Positions 7,950 through 17,075 of a stretch of 64,000 nt of DNA are shown piece by piece. Every line of letters starts with the position of its first letter. The stretch's first letter is position 1. The stretch is from GCA-2737665 sp044344795. GTDB lineage: Bacteria > Bacteroidota > Bacteroidia > Palsa-965. The notes beneath the pieces are model-generated. The model did no database searches. It was not told where the DNA came from and saw only the letters and a program-made list of their open reading frames with translations. The stretch is from contig JBIJCF010000003.1 of NCBI GenBank assembly GCA_044344795.1, positions 83,623-147,622 of the forward strand, read 5' to 3'. The translations under genes and the position numbers were made by a program.

Positions 7950-8330
7950 ATGAATAAGGATAACGCGAAGACCTGTCTCGATTGTGGCGAGGCTATCATC
8001 GGTCGCTCCGACAAAAAGTTTTGTTCGGATGTTTGCCGCAACAGTTACAACAATCAAAAAAACAGCGACTCTAATAATTACATTCGTAACGTGAACAATT
8101 TGCTGCGTCGCAACCGCCGCGTATTAGAGTCGTTACTAGGGTCGAATTCAAAAATTACTATTCCGCGCCATAAGGTTACAGACGCCGGATTTACATTCCA
8201 GTATTTCACTAACAACTACACTACACGCAAAGGTGCCGTTTACAATTTTGTGTATGAATACGGTTATCTGGCTTTGGGTGCGGATATGGTGATGATCGTG
8301 AAGCGCGACATGGCGGTGAAAGAAGAGTAG
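7950..8330 (+). CDS. Zinc-ribbon protein, unknown function
   Basis: 126 residues. The N-terminus has a four-cysteine treble-clef/ribbon: CLDCGEAIIGRSDKKFCSDVC (CxxC...CxxxC within residues 9-29), of the kind seen in DUF2116-like Zn-ribbons. An Asn-rich basic helix follows (NNLLRRNRRVLESLL), then a C-terminal beta-rich half (AGFTFQYFTNNYTTRKGAVYNFVYEYGY). The ribbon suggests nucleic-acid or protein binding; nothing points to catalysis. It is likely transcribed alone. The next gene starts about 120 bases later. Confidence 0.7.
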   Translation: MNKDNAKTCLDCGEAIIGRSDKKFCSDVCRNSYNNQKNSDSNNYIRNVNNLLRRNRRVLESLLGSNSKITIPRHKVTDAGFTFQYFTNNYTTRKGAVYNFVYEYGYLALGADMVMIVKRDMAVKEE

Positions 8331-8450
8331 TAGCCATTTTCTATGTGTTTCTTATCAGTATTAACTTTTTGCGGTGGAAAAAATACCTGGAAGGGCATAC
8401 GATTCACATTTCTGTTTCGTTTCTTTATAGAAATCAAACGTGCGGAGCTT

Positions 8451-9416
8451 ATGAAAAATTGGGTAGTTGCCATTTGGGCAGTTTTAGCATCACTAATGAT
8501 ACAGGCGCAAGAATCACGTCAGGATGTGGTTACAGTTACGCCCGTAAAAGATTCAGTTATGCGTAAAATTGTGAGCACTTCGCAAGTTTACGCACAGGGA
8601 TTAGATACTGCTCAGCAGGTGAAGTTCTGGAGAAGAATTATGCGCTTGACGCCCGATTCGGGATTGGTAAACATGCAAGGTACACGTAAAGTGTTTGCAA
8701 CCTTTTCTTCTAAAGAGTGGGAAGCACTTGGTGAGCCGAAACAAATGGCTTATCGTGATAGCGTGCGCAAAGCGCATAATATTGCCGATTCGGTTTCCAT
8801 TTTTTTTACCAAAGGGAAAAATGATTTCTACAACGCCGAAGCGGTTTTGCCGGAGATCGATCGTGCTATTCCAATCTTTATTCAGGAAAATGTAGATCCA
8901 TTTTACGCACAAGCGATATTATTGATAGAAAGCCCCGGTAAAGTGCGCAAGTCGAATGTGGGCGCAATGGGTTCTTTCCAGCTCATGAAAAGTGTAGCGA
9001 TTAAAATGGGATTGAAAGTGAATAAATACATAGACGAACGAAAGGATTTCGACAAGTCGGCATGGGCTGCGGCAAAGCTGATTCGTACCATCTGTATTCC
9101 ATTGGCTAATCAAATGCTGGAAAAGCGCGGTATTGCGTATAACCAAAACGATTTGTGGTACCGTTTATTGGTGTTGCATATTTATCATGCAGGTGCAGGA
9201 AACGTAGAAAAAGTATTGGCTAAAATCAATCCTTGCGAAGGTGGTATCAGCCTCATTCAAACCATGTGGGTAACGAAAGCCGGTTCATTTGGAAATTCTT
9301 CCCAAAATTATTCTCAATTAGCCCTGGCTGCATTGGTAGAACTGGATTGCTGCATACGCCCCAAAAGAGCTGAGCCCGAAGTTCCCGAACAAATAGCGGA
9401 GCCCGCCGATAAATAA
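8451..9416 (+). CDS. Secreted lytic transglycosylase (SLT domain)
   Basis: 321 residues from the ATG at 8451, chosen because a signal peptide (KNWVVAIWAVLASLMIQAQ) starts there; upstream in-frame codons are not secretory. The C-terminal half carries the goose-lysozyme/Slt fold: FYAQAILLIESPG with the catalytic Glu, NVGAMGSFQLM, AWAAAKLI, and YHAGAGNVEKVL. It would cleave glycan strands of peptidoglycan in the periplasm to 1,6-anhydro products. The N-terminal ~130 residues are not a known domain to me. It is monocistronic with a strong terminator downstream. Confidence 0.85.
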   Translation: MKNWVVAIWAVLASLMIQAQESRQDVVTVTPVKDSVMRKIVSTSQVYAQGLDTAQQVKFWRRIMRLTPDSGLVNMQGTRKVFATFSSKEWEALGEPKQMAYRDSVRKAHNIADSVSIFFTKGKNDFYNAEAVLPEIDRAIPIFIQENVDPFYAQAILLIESPGKVRKSNVGAMGSFQLMKSVAIKMGLKVNKYIDERKDFDKSAWAAAKLIRTICIPLANQMLEKRGIAYNQNDLWYRLLVLHIYHAGAGNVEKVLAKINPCEGGISLIQTMWVTKAGSFGNSSQNYSQLALAALVELDCCIRPKRAEPEVPEQIAEPADK

Positions 9417-9422
9417 AGTATC

Positions 9423-9447
9423 ATCCCCACTCCGGTGGGGATTTTTT
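9423..9447 (+). terminator. Terminator after the lytic transglycosylase
   Basis: Stem ATCCCCAC / GTGGGGAT with loop TCCG and a T run directly after it. It lies seven bases beyond the stop codon. Confidence 0.92.
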
Positions 9448-9479
9448 GTGTTACCTTTAGTTAAATAAATCGCTCAACT

Positions 9480-11957
9480 ATGTTAACACGCTTATTCGCA
9501 GTATTTTGCTTCTCGTGTTGTTTCGTACCACTTTCTGCTCAATTGTATATCAACGAATATTCCTGCGCCAATATGAATGGCGTATTAGATAATAATTCGG
9601 AGTACAACGATTGGATAGAATTGTACAATTCGTCATCAACTGCAGTAAATCTCTCCGGTTACTATATCAGTGATAACATCAACAATCCTACGAAGTTTCA
9701 GATTCCTTCCGGAACAGTTCCTGCGAATGGTTTTACACGTGTATTCTGTTCTGGTCGAGGCATTGTAAATGGTGTCTGGATTCATGCCAATTTCAAATTG
9801 ACACAATGCAAATCGGAAGAAATTGTATTGTCGAATCCTTCCGGTGCAATTGTAGATTCTGTTACTATACGTCGTCACCAATTGGAACATTCATGGGGCC
9901 GAAGTTCAGATGGAGCTGCAACATGGAGCGTTTTTAAAATTCCTACATCCAACACCAGCAACAATACATCAACGGCATTTCAACCGTATTCTCCAACGCC
10001 TGTATTTTCGCAAGCTCCGGGATTTTATCCGGGTTCAATTACGGTTAATATCACAACAACCGATCCTACGGCAACTATTCGCTACACAATTGACGGAAGT
10101 GAACCCAACACCGGATCTTCTGTTTACAGCGGACCAATAAATGTTGCCGCAACCACTGTTATTCGTGCCATTGGAGTTAGCAGCAATCCCAATATTCCAA
10201 CCAGTTTCATGGAAAGTAATACCTACTTCATTGGAGTTACGCATACAGTAGCTGTATTGTCCATTTATGGTACCGGAATTATTCAATTAATGAATGGCGA
10301 TTGGAATGCAGAGCCTTTGTCAGGTTTAGAGTTTTTCGACAAGACCGGGGTTTTCCGTACAGAAGCAACAGGAAATTCGAATAAGCACGGAAATGATTCT
10401 TGGGCTTATGATCAGCGCGGAATCGACTATATCTGTCGCGATCAGATGGGTTATAATGATGCATTGGATTGGAAATTATTCCGAAGAAAAGATCGTGACG
10501 AGTTTCAACGTATCATGATCAAAGCTGCGGCTAACGATAATTATCCGTTCGAAAATGGTGCACACATTCGCGATGCATACGTACACAACTTATCGCAGGA
10601 GGCAGATTTACACATGGATGAGCGAACATGGGAACCTTGTGTATTGTATGTGAATGGGCAATATTGGGGCGTTTATGATTATCGTGAGAAAGTGGATGAT
10701 CATGATTTCACGACATATTATTACGATCAGGATGAAAATAATATTCAGTTTCTGAAAACATGGGGAGGTACGTGGTCGGAATATGGCGGAGCTCAGGCTC
10801 AGAATGACTGGAATGCATTTTCCAATTTTGTCACTACCAACAACATGCAAACCGCTGCCAATTGGGCTTACGTGGATAGTGTTTACAACTGGAAATCACT
10901 GGCAGATTACGTGATCCTGAATTCGGTAGTAGTAAGCATGGACTGGCTAAATTGGAATACAGCATGGTGGCGCGGAATGGATCCGCAAGGAGATAAAAAG
11001 AAGTGGAGATATGCATTGTGGGATAACGATGCCACATTTGGACATTACATCAATTACACCGGAATACCTAACACGAGCCCTAATGCAGATCCGTGTGATC
11101 CTGAATCGTTGCCCGATCCGGGAGGACAAGGCCATATTCCAATCCTCAACGCATTGATGACCAACGAGACATTTAAGCAATGGTACGTCAATCGTTTTGC
11201 CGATTTGATGAACACTACGTTCAGTTGCGACTCGATGACCACGTTGTTGAACTCGATGATTGGCGAAATAACCCCTGAAATGCCGGCGCAGGTTGCTCGC
11301 TGGGGAGGTACAATGACAGGCTGGCAAAACAATGTAACCACGCTTAATAATTTCATTACAGCCCGCTGTACAGCGCTAACTCAAGGGATGATAGATTGTT
11401 ATGATTTGAACGGTCCGTATCAAATTATCATCGAAGTACAACCTGTTGGTGCAGGAACAGTTCAAGTGAATTCATTAACCTTAGATCAGTTTCCATGGAC
11501 CGGAAATTATTTTGGAGGAATTCCTGTAATACTTCAGACCACACCAACTTCTGCACAATACACGTTTGACCATTGGGAAATGGTGAATATGCCAACGCCT
11601 AATGCAACCAGCGATTCTATCGGTGTTGATCTGACTCAGGCTGACCACATTATTGCGGTGTATAAAGTAGAAGAGATTACGGATAATGCATTTATTGCAA
11701 CCGGATTTTCTCCGAATAATGACGGTAATAACGATATGATTTATTTGCACGGATTGGAAGGTGCACAATCATTTGAGTTTACCGTATATAATCGCTGGGG
11801 CCAACAGGTGTTTTTTACGAAGGATGCTAATACAGGTTGGGACGGAAAAACCAATGGAATTATGAATCCTGCCGGCGTTTATGCTTATGTGCTGAACGTA
11901 ACTAACGTTGATGGATCTTCATCAGTTAAAACCGGGAACATTACGCTATTCCGCTAA
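9480..11957 (+). CDS. T9SS type B cargo with lamin-tail, chitobiase-like and CotH domains
   Basis: 825 residues with a signal peptide (LFAVFCFSCCFVPLSAQ). Domains in order: a lamin-tail domain at about 20-165 (INEYSCAN, DWIELYN, NLSGYYISD); a chitobiase/hexosaminidase C-terminal-like segment near 175-260 (ATIRYTIDGSEPN); and a CotH kinase-like region around 270-640 (HGNDSWAYDQRGIDY, FRRKDRDEFQRIMIKAAANDN, WGVYDYREKVDD, WDNDATFG). The last ~90 residues (FSPNNDGNNDMIYL, VYNRWGQQVF, GWDGK, AGVYAYVL) are a gliding-motility/CHU-type C-terminal domain, the type B T9SS export signal. CotH family members can phosphorylate proteins; activity here is unproven. The PorP/SprF gene follows after three bases and probably serves its secretion. 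Confidence 0.87.
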   Translation: MLTRLFAVFCFSCCFVPLSAQLYINEYSCANMNGVLDNNSEYNDWIELYNSSSTAVNLSGYYISDNINNPTKFQIPSGTVPANGFTRVFCSGRGIVNGVWIHANFKLTQCKSEEIVLSNPSGAIVDSVTIRRHQLEHSWGRSSDGAATWSVFKIPTSNTSNNTSTAFQPYSPTPVFSQAPGFYPGSITVNITTTDPTATIRYTIDGSEPNTGSSVYSGPINVAATTVIRAIGVSSNPNIPTSFMESNTYFIGVTHTVAVLSIYGTGIIQLMNGDWNAEPLSGLEFFDKTGVFRTEATGNSNKHGNDSWAYDQRGIDYICRDQMGYNDALDWKLFRRKDRDEFQRIMIKAAANDNYPFENGAHIRDAYVHNLSQEADLHMDERTWEPCVLYVNGQYWGVYDYREKVDDHDFTTYYYDQDENNIQFLKTWGGTWSEYGGAQAQNDWNAFSNFVTTNNMQTAANWAYVDSVYNWKSLADYVILNSVVVSMDWLNWNTAWWRGMDPQGDKKKWRYALWDNDATFGHYINYTGIPNTSPNADPCDPESLPDPGGQGHIPILNALMTNETFKQWYVNRFADLMNTTFSCDSMTTLLNSMIGEITPEMPAQVARWGGTMTGWQNNVTTLNNFITARCTALTQGMIDCYDLNGPYQIIIEVQPVGAGTVQVNSLTLDQFPWTGNYFGGIPVILQTTPTSAQYTFDHWEMVNMPTPNATSDSIGVDLTQADHIIAVYKVEEITDNAFIATGFSPNNDGNNDMIYLHGLEGAQSFEFTVYNRWGQQVFFTKDANTGWDGKTNGIMNPAGVYAYVLNVTNVDGSSSVKTGNITLFR

Positions 11958-11960
11958 TTT

Positions 11961-12983
11961 ATGAGAAAAGCAATTGTCATAGCGTTGATGTTTGGAGCTC
12001 TGGTTGGTGAAGCTCAGGATATTCATTTTTCGCAGTTCAATGAAACTCCGATGCATTTGAATCCTGCATATACCGGGCTTTTTGATGGCTTGTTTCGGGT
12101 GAATTTGAATTACAAAAGTCAATGGTCAGCAATGGGAAATCCCTATAAAACAACAGCTGGCGCATTTGACATGAGTATTGGTGCGGCGAAGAATCGTCCG
12201 TATTTGGGAGTTGGTGCGTTCTTGTATAAAGACCAGGCCGGTGATTCGAAATTCGGAACGTTTCAAGGATTGGTTTCAACTTCTGCTATGGTTCCGCTAA
12301 ACGATCACAACAAGTTGAGTGTCGGAATACAAGGCGGATATGGACAACGTTCTGCAACCACAAACGGTTTAACTTGGGAAAACCAATACGTTAATGGTGC
12401 ACACGATCCGGATTTGCCGTCGAACGAAACGAATTTGGTAAGTTCATTTCCGTATGTTGATTTTGGTGCAGGAATCGCTTATCAATACCGCAGTATAGCT
12501 GGAAGTTTGGTTGGGAAGGATGTATTTGAAATTCAGGCCGGATTAGCAGGTTTTCATTTGAATAAACCGGCGCAGAAATTTTACAGCGGCTCAGGAACAC
12601 GTTTGGATCCGCGCTACGCAGCTCATGTTCAAATTCGTTTTGATATTCCTGATACTCGTTGGTCTGTGCGTCCGGGTGGATATTTTATGAAGCAAGGATT
12701 AGCAACTGAAACTGTTGTCGGATCTATGATTCGTTTCAGAATTAAAAACGGAACAAAAGTGACGAATTTCTTTAGTGAATCGGGCGTTGCATTCGGATGT
12801 CATTACCGCGTTAAAGATGCCATCATACCGCAGTTGTATTACGATTTGGGAGATTTCTTTATTGGAGTTTCTTATGACGTAAATATTTCAAAATATGTAC
12901 AAGCTTCCAAGTACAACGGCGGATTCGAATTTACGCTGCGTTACGCTAATCTGAATGGGGCCTTGTACAAGAACAAAAGATAG
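11961..12983 (+). CDS. PorP/SprF-family type IX secretion membrane protein
   Basis: 340 residues. After a signal peptide ending at VGEAQ the family signature appears: DIHFSQFNETPMHLNPAYTG, then LNYKSQWSAMGNPYKTTAGAFD and repeated barrel strands ending in FEFTLRYANLNG. PorP/SprF proteins are outer-membrane barrels that help T9SS export or anchor a dedicated partner, often a type B cargo encoded next door. The gene begins three bases after the stop of the CotH/CHU_C protein, an operon that fits this pairing exactly. It could be a cargo-specific SprF rather than the core PorP. Confidence 0.92.
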   Translation: MRKAIVIALMFGALVGEAQDIHFSQFNETPMHLNPAYTGLFDGLFRVNLNYKSQWSAMGNPYKTTAGAFDMSIGAAKNRPYLGVGAFLYKDQAGDSKFGTFQGLVSTSAMVPLNDHNKLSVGIQGGYGQRSATTNGLTWENQYVNGAHDPDLPSNETNLVSSFPYVDFGAGIAYQYRSIAGSLVGKDVFEIQAGLAGFHLNKPAQKFYSGSGTRLDPRYAAHVQIRFDIPDTRWSVRPGGYFMKQGLATETVVGSMIRFRIKNGTKVTNFFSESGVAFGCHYRVKDAIIPQLYYDLGDFFIGVSYDVNISKYVQASKYNGGFEFTLRYANLNGALYKNKR

Positions 12984-12999
12984 TTCGCATCTTTAGTTC

Positions 13000-13488
13000 A
13001 TGATTCAACTTCAACGTGCAGGAACAAATGATGTTGCAGAGCTGGAACAACTGGCTCGGGTAATTTGGAATGTTCATTATCCGCCAATTATCGGTCAAGA
13101 GCAAGTGGATTACATGTTGAATTTAATGTATTCGGCTCCTGCACTCATAAAACAAATGGAAGAAGGACAGCATTTCTTTTTTATTGCGGAAGATCAGCAA
13201 CACATTGGCTACGTATCATTGACAAATAAAGGTAATGGTGACTATTTTCTCCATAAGTTTTATGTCTTACCCGATCAGCAGGGAAAGGGAATTGGGAAAG
13301 GAGTACATGACGCTATTTTAAATTATTTCGCTGATCTTAAAACGATAACTCTTACAGTTAATCGTAAAAATTACAAGTCAATAAACTTTTATTTCCGAGT
13401 TGGATATGATATTAAAGAAGTTAAAGACTTTGATATTGGTAATGGTTACTGTATGGAAGATTTTATTATGAAGTGGCTAATAAAATAA
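13000..13488 (+). CDS. GNAT-family N-acetyltransferase
   Basis: 162 residues with the GNAT fold: a beta strand and the acetyl-CoA loop HKFYVLPDQQGKGIGKGVHDAIL (Q-x-x-G-x-G near residue 94), then LTVNRKNYKSINFYFRVGYDI, the usual final motif. Such enzymes move an acetyl group from acetyl-CoA to an amine of a small molecule or protein. It starts 16 bases after the PorP/SprF gene and may be cotranscribed, but no functional link is evident. The substrate is not deducible. The 13489-13655 gap shows nothing recognisable. Confidence 0.88.
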   Translation: MIQLQRAGTNDVAELEQLARVIWNVHYPPIIGQEQVDYMLNLMYSAPALIKQMEEGQHFFFIAEDQQHIGYVSLTNKGNGDYFLHKFYVLPDQQGKGIGKGVHDAILNYFADLKTITLTVNRKNYKSINFYFRVGYDIKEVKDFDIGNGYCMEDFIMKWLIK

Positions 13489-13655
13489 GGCGAACGGTGC
13501 TTGACGCAGCGAAAATTAAAGCACGTTAACCTGATTTGAAATAGAAACTTTATTTGTCGCGATTGACTCATACAAATAGGGCCGAACGTTATGTTTTTAT
13601 ACAAAATGTTTCAAACAAAATTTATTAATTTTGCTCAAAACAATTGATTCGCGAA

Positions 13656-14267
13656 TTATTTAATTCGTAGCGACAACATCTTCGTTGAACCGATATAACC
13701 TTCCAGGACATCTCCAATTTGAACAGGGCCAACTCCTTCGGGAGTTCCGGTAAAAATCAAATCTCCAACTTTAAGTGTAAAGTATTCCGAAACATGTGCT
13801 ACAAGAATATCGAAAGAGAACAATAAGTCTTTGGTATTGCCTTCTTGAACCGTAGCACCATTTTTATCCAATCGAAAAGAAATGTTGTTTAGCGGTTCCA
13901 ACGCCGATTTATGTACGAAACTTCCTAACGGAGCGGAATGATCAAATGCTTTAGCTTTTTCCCACGGCAATCCTTTTTCTTTGCATTTGGCCTGAATATC
14001 ACGAGCTGTAAAATCTATACCAATCCCAATTTCTTCGTAATAGCGGTGTGCAAATTCCGGCGCAATGTGACGTCCCTGCTTGCTAATTTTAATTACTAAT
14101 TCAATTTCATGGTGCAGGTCTTTTGTAAATTCGGGATAATAAAAATCCGCATCAGGTTTAAGTAAAGCTGTATCCGGCTTCAAGAACACTACCGGTTCTG
14201 ATGGAACAGGAGCATTCATTTCTTTCGCGTGCTCCGCGTAATTTCTTCCAATACAAATGATCTTCAT
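13656..14267 (-). CDS. Fumarylacetoacetate hydrolase-family protein (acylpyruvase-like)
   Basis: 203 residues, the short single-domain FAH form (FAHD1/YcgM size). Seen are IGRNYAEHAKEMN at the N-terminus, metal ligands in HHEIELVIKI (E-x-E) and GIGIDFTARDIQ (D), and FTGTPEGVGP near the C-terminus. Family members hydrolyse acylpyruvates or decarboxylate oxaloacetate with Mg2+. It ends a minus-strand run, two bases after the exonuclease gene. It differs from the full-length fumarylacetoacetase at 54259-55512. Confidence 0.88.
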   Translation of the reverse strand: MKIICIGRNYAEHAKEMNAPVPSEPVVFLKPDTALLKPDADFYYPEFTKDLHHEIELVIKISKQGRHIAPEFAHRYYEEIGIGIDFTARDIQAKCKEKGLPWEKAKAFDHSAPLGSFVHKSALEPLNNISFRLDKNGATVQEGNTKDLLFSFDILVAHVSEYFTLKVGDLIFTGTPEGVGPVQIGDVLEGYIGSTKMLSLRIK

Positions 14268-14269
14268 AA

Positions 14270-15043
14270 CTATTTACCCAATTTCATATCAAGACGAATC
14301 TTTGTAATCACTTTCTTGGTGTATAACGGAAAGTCACCATCCATCATCCAACTATAATACGATGGTTCTTTTTCGAATACATCGCGCACGGGCTTGCCGT
14401 TGTGTTTTCCAAAATTAAAAACCGGCACGTTTTGAGCGTTATAGACAATTCGTCCCATCAAGTCAACGTTTCGTGTTACGGTAGAAAATTCACTCAACGC
14501 CTGTACTCCCGGATCTAATTGGGGATAACGTTCAAGTTGAGCTTCAAGAATTTCAGCCGTAGCCGAAATGTCAGCTTCCGCGCTGTGAGCGTTTTCCAAA
14601 GGTTTTCCGCAATAGAACAAATACGCGGCAGCAAGTGTCCGTTGTTCCATTTTGTGAAAGATGTTTTGTACATCAATCAGTTTATGTGAGGTGATATCAA
14701 ATTCAATTTCGGCACGAAGAAATTCTTCTGCTAATAGCGGAATGTCAAACTTGTTGGAATTATAACCTGCCAGATCGCAACCTTCAATAAACTTGTACCA
14801 CATGCCGGCAACTTCTTTAAACACTGGACGATCTTTAACGTCTTCATCGTAAATGCCATGAATCGCAGATGTGACAGGAGGAATTGGAATTCCAGGATTA
14901 ATACGAGCCGACTTCATTTCTTTATCTCCATTCGGAAATAATTTAAGAATAGCGATTTCGATAATTCGATCACTTGCTACATTAACTCCGGTTGTTTCCA
15001 AATCAATAAAGCAAAGCGGACGATGAAGTTTTATTTTGGTCAT
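14270..15043 (-). CDS. DnaQ-like 3'-5' exonuclease with ExoX-type C-terminal domain
   Basis: 257 residues. DEDDh exonuclease motifs: CFIDLETTG (Asp14, Glu16), HGIYDEDV, LAGYNSNKFDIPLL, and HSAEADISAT (His and final Asp). After a linker, NFGKHNGKPVRDVFEKEPSYYSWMMD resembles the small C-terminal domain seen in ExoX-like exonucleases. It would remove 3' nucleotides from DNA with two metal ions, either in repair or as a proofreading partner. It is located in the mtaB-lgt-suhB run, 24 bases after the phosphatase gene. Confidence 0.88.
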   Translation of the reverse strand: MTKIKLHRPLCFIDLETTGVNVASDRIIEIAILKLFPNGDKEMKSARINPGIPIPPVTSAIHGIYDEDVKDRPVFKEVAGMWYKFIEGCDLAGYNSNKFDIPLLAEEFLRAEIEFDITSHKLIDVQNIFHKMEQRTLAAAYLFYCGKPLENAHSAEADISATAEILEAQLERYPQLDPGVQALSEFSTVTRNVDLMGRIVYNAQNVPVFNFGKHNGKPVRDVFEKEPSYYSWMMDGDFPLYTKKVITKIRLDMKLGK

Positions 15044-15067
15044 AAGGTGAATTTCGGAATAAAGTGG

Positions 15068-15880
15068 TTATAACGGAAAATGGTGCTGAATTTTTTCTAG
15101 TAATTCATCATGGATTTTTGCATTGCTGCACACAAATCGTGCACCTGAAATGCCGGGATCTTCGCCCGTAAAGGTCGTAACAGCTCCGCCGGCTTCGCGT
15201 ACAATAATTATTCCGGCTGCTACATCCCAAGGTTGCAAGCCGTATTCGTAAAACGCTTCGAAACGACCGCAAGCTACGTAAGCAATGTCTGTAGCAGCAG
15301 AGCCCGGGCGTCGTAATCCTCTTGTAGATTGCATTAAATCGGCAAATAGACGTAAGTAAGGTTCGGTTAATCCAAAATCGTAATACGGAAATCCGGTTCC
15401 CAACAGTGATTCTTTCAGTTGCTTGCGTTGAGATACTTGAATTCGTGAACCATTTAAATATGCACCGCCACCTTCAAATGCATAGAAGCATTCATTAAGA
15501 TTTATTTCATAAATAACACCGGCAACAGGTTTTCCAAATTCTACCAATGCAATGCTCACCGCATAGCAGGGAACACCGTGAATAAAATTGGTAGTGCCAT
15601 CTAGTGGATCAATAATCCAATTGTACCGCTCCTGTTGTGGTAATTTACTGCTTTCTTCTGCGATAAAGCCCGCTTCAGGAAGCAATTTGCTTAGGGCTTC
15701 CAAAATCATTTTCTCGGCTTCCTGATCGACATAAGAAACGAGATTGTTAAATGCTTTAAGCTCTTCTGATATTGATTTGAATTCAGTTCGCTGTGCTTTG
15801 ATGTACGCTCCGGTTTGCATAGCAATTGTTTGCATGCCGTCGCAAAGGTTTCTCAAGAATGCGTTATGACTATCCGGCAT
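15068..15880 (-). CDS. suhB: Inositol monophosphatase-family phosphatase
   Basis: 270 residues with the IMPase motifs: EESSK (first metal Glu), WIIDPLDGTTNFIHG (DPxDGTxN), and LQPWDVAAGIIIVREAGG (WDxAAG near the C-terminus). The family dephosphorylates myo-inositol-1-phosphate and related sugar or nucleotide phosphates with Mg2+. Its start overlaps the lgt stop by 11 bases, so it is translationally coupled. In bacteria the SuhB name covers several substrates, so the exact one is open. Confidence 0.9.
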   Translation of the reverse strand: MPDSHNAFLRNLCDGMQTIAMQTGAYIKAQRTEFKSISEELKAFNNLVSYVDQEAEKMILEALSKLLPEAGFIAEESSKLPQQERYNWIIDPLDGTTNFIHGVPCYAVSIALVEFGKPVAGVIYEINLNECFYAFEGGGAYLNGSRIQVSQRKQLKESLLGTGFPYYDFGLTEPYLRLFADLMQSTRGLRRPGSAATDIAYVACGRFEAFYEYGLQPWDVAAGIIIVREAGGAVTTFTGEDPGISGARFVCSNAKIHDELLEKIQHHFPL

Positions 15881-17069
15881 GCTGGGCGCGGTAACGTTTG
15901 CGAGTTAAAATTACACCAACTACACCCAATGTCATCAACGTTACGGCGATAACTTCTGCTTGCGTAACACGAAATCCTCCGATTGCAAATAATGTAGTAT
16001 TCACGCGAATTAATTCGACGAAGAAGCGCTCCATGCCATTGAAAATGAGATAAAGACTGAACAATAAACCCGGAATTACAATGCGCTTACGGAAATACCA
16101 AAATGTAAAGAACAGCCCGATGCACGCAATGGCTTCATATAATGGAGTAGGGAATACCGGTGCAACGAGATGCGGTGTGGTCTCGAAATCACAAAACATA
16201 TTCATAAAGAATTCCGGTGTTCCTTCAATGTATGGATTGCAATCATGATTAACGTTATTCGGATAATCGTACGCCCAGAACCAATCCGGTAAAAAGCTCA
16301 TCCAATTGGGCTTTGGTGCAGTATTGACGATTCCCCAATCCCCATCACCGGCCATGTGACAACCTAAACGTCCAACGCCATATGCAAGGAACAATCCCGG
16401 TGCACAGGCATCCATAACTTGAAGTAAACTAAAACCTTGCTTTCTTGCATAAATTAAAACAGCAGCACCACCCATGATTAAACCGCCGTACATGGTAAGT
16501 CCTCCGAACGATAAAAACATCCCGGCAGGATCTTCAATGAAATCCCCAAAATTTTCTAATAAGTGAAAAATCTTGGCACCCAAAAAACCGAATAGGGCTG
16601 CCAATAAAGTCATGTTGCCGACATGTTCTGCGGGAGACATTTTTTCGGTAATTTCTTTCGGTTCCGGCAAGCGTTCTTTCTCTGCTGTTCGGTATTTCCA
16701 ATAAGCCATCGCAGCTCCAACCAGCAATCCTAACACATGACTTCCTTCTGAAGACAAAATGTAACCGCGAGGATCAGCGTTAAATAAATCGCTGTAAAAC
16801 GGAATAGACAATAATTTCCAACCTACGATATAACCGAATATGAATTGTCCGGCTAATTCGTTGGTGCTAGCTTTCGCTCCTTTCAATACTTTACGGAAAG
16901 TAGCCGTAAGTTTTCCCTCTGCTTCTTTGCGACGTAATTCTTTTGCAAATACATAAGCGCAGAGCAGGAAGGCAATGGCGACAATTGTTCCGAACATTTG
17001 AAACAAACGCAGCGCATTAATTTCAATACCGAATAAATCCTGAAATAATTCGAAAAGACTTGGATACAT
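15870..17069 (-). CDS. lgt: Prolipoprotein diacylglyceryl transferase
   Basis: 399 residues, longer than the ~260-300 of most Lgt because of extra N-terminal membrane segments and loops, which is common in Bacteroidota. The Lgt signature is clear: GRLGCHMAGDGDWG, preceded by MYGGLIMGGAAVLIYAR and followed by PTPLYEA and FNGMERFFVELIRVN. It transfers a diacylglyceryl group from phosphatidylglycerol to the lipobox Cys of prelipoproteins at the inner membrane. It lies six bases after mtaB and overlaps suhB. The lipoproteins encoded at 18536 and 53470 would be among its substrates. Confidence 0.95.
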   Translation of the reverse strand: MYPSLFELFQDLFGIEINALRLFQMFGTIVAIAFLLCAYVFAKELRRKEAEGKLTATFRKVLKGAKASTNELAGQFIFGYIVGWKLLSIPFYSDLFNADPRGYILSSEGSHVLGLLVGAAMAYWKYRTAEKERLPEPKEITEKMSPAEHVGNMTLLAALFGFLGAKIFHLLENFGDFIEDPAGMFLSFGGLTMYGGLIMGGAAVLIYARKQGFSLLQVMDACAPGLFLAYGVGRLGCHMAGDGDWGIVNTAPKPNWMSFLPDWFWAYDYPNNVNHDCNPYIEGTPEFFMNMFCDFETTPHLVAPVFPTPLYEAIACIGLFFTFWYFRKRIVIPGLLFSLYLIFNGMERFFVELIRVNTTLFAIGGFRVTQAEVIAVTLMTLGVVGVILTRKRYRAQHAG

Positions 17070-17075
17070 AGTAGG

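Noticed and set aside
13656..14267. Second fumarylacetoacetase
   Set aside because: At 203 residues with only the core FAH domain it fits acylpyruvase/FAHD1-like enzymes; the true fumarylacetoacetase is at 54259-55512.
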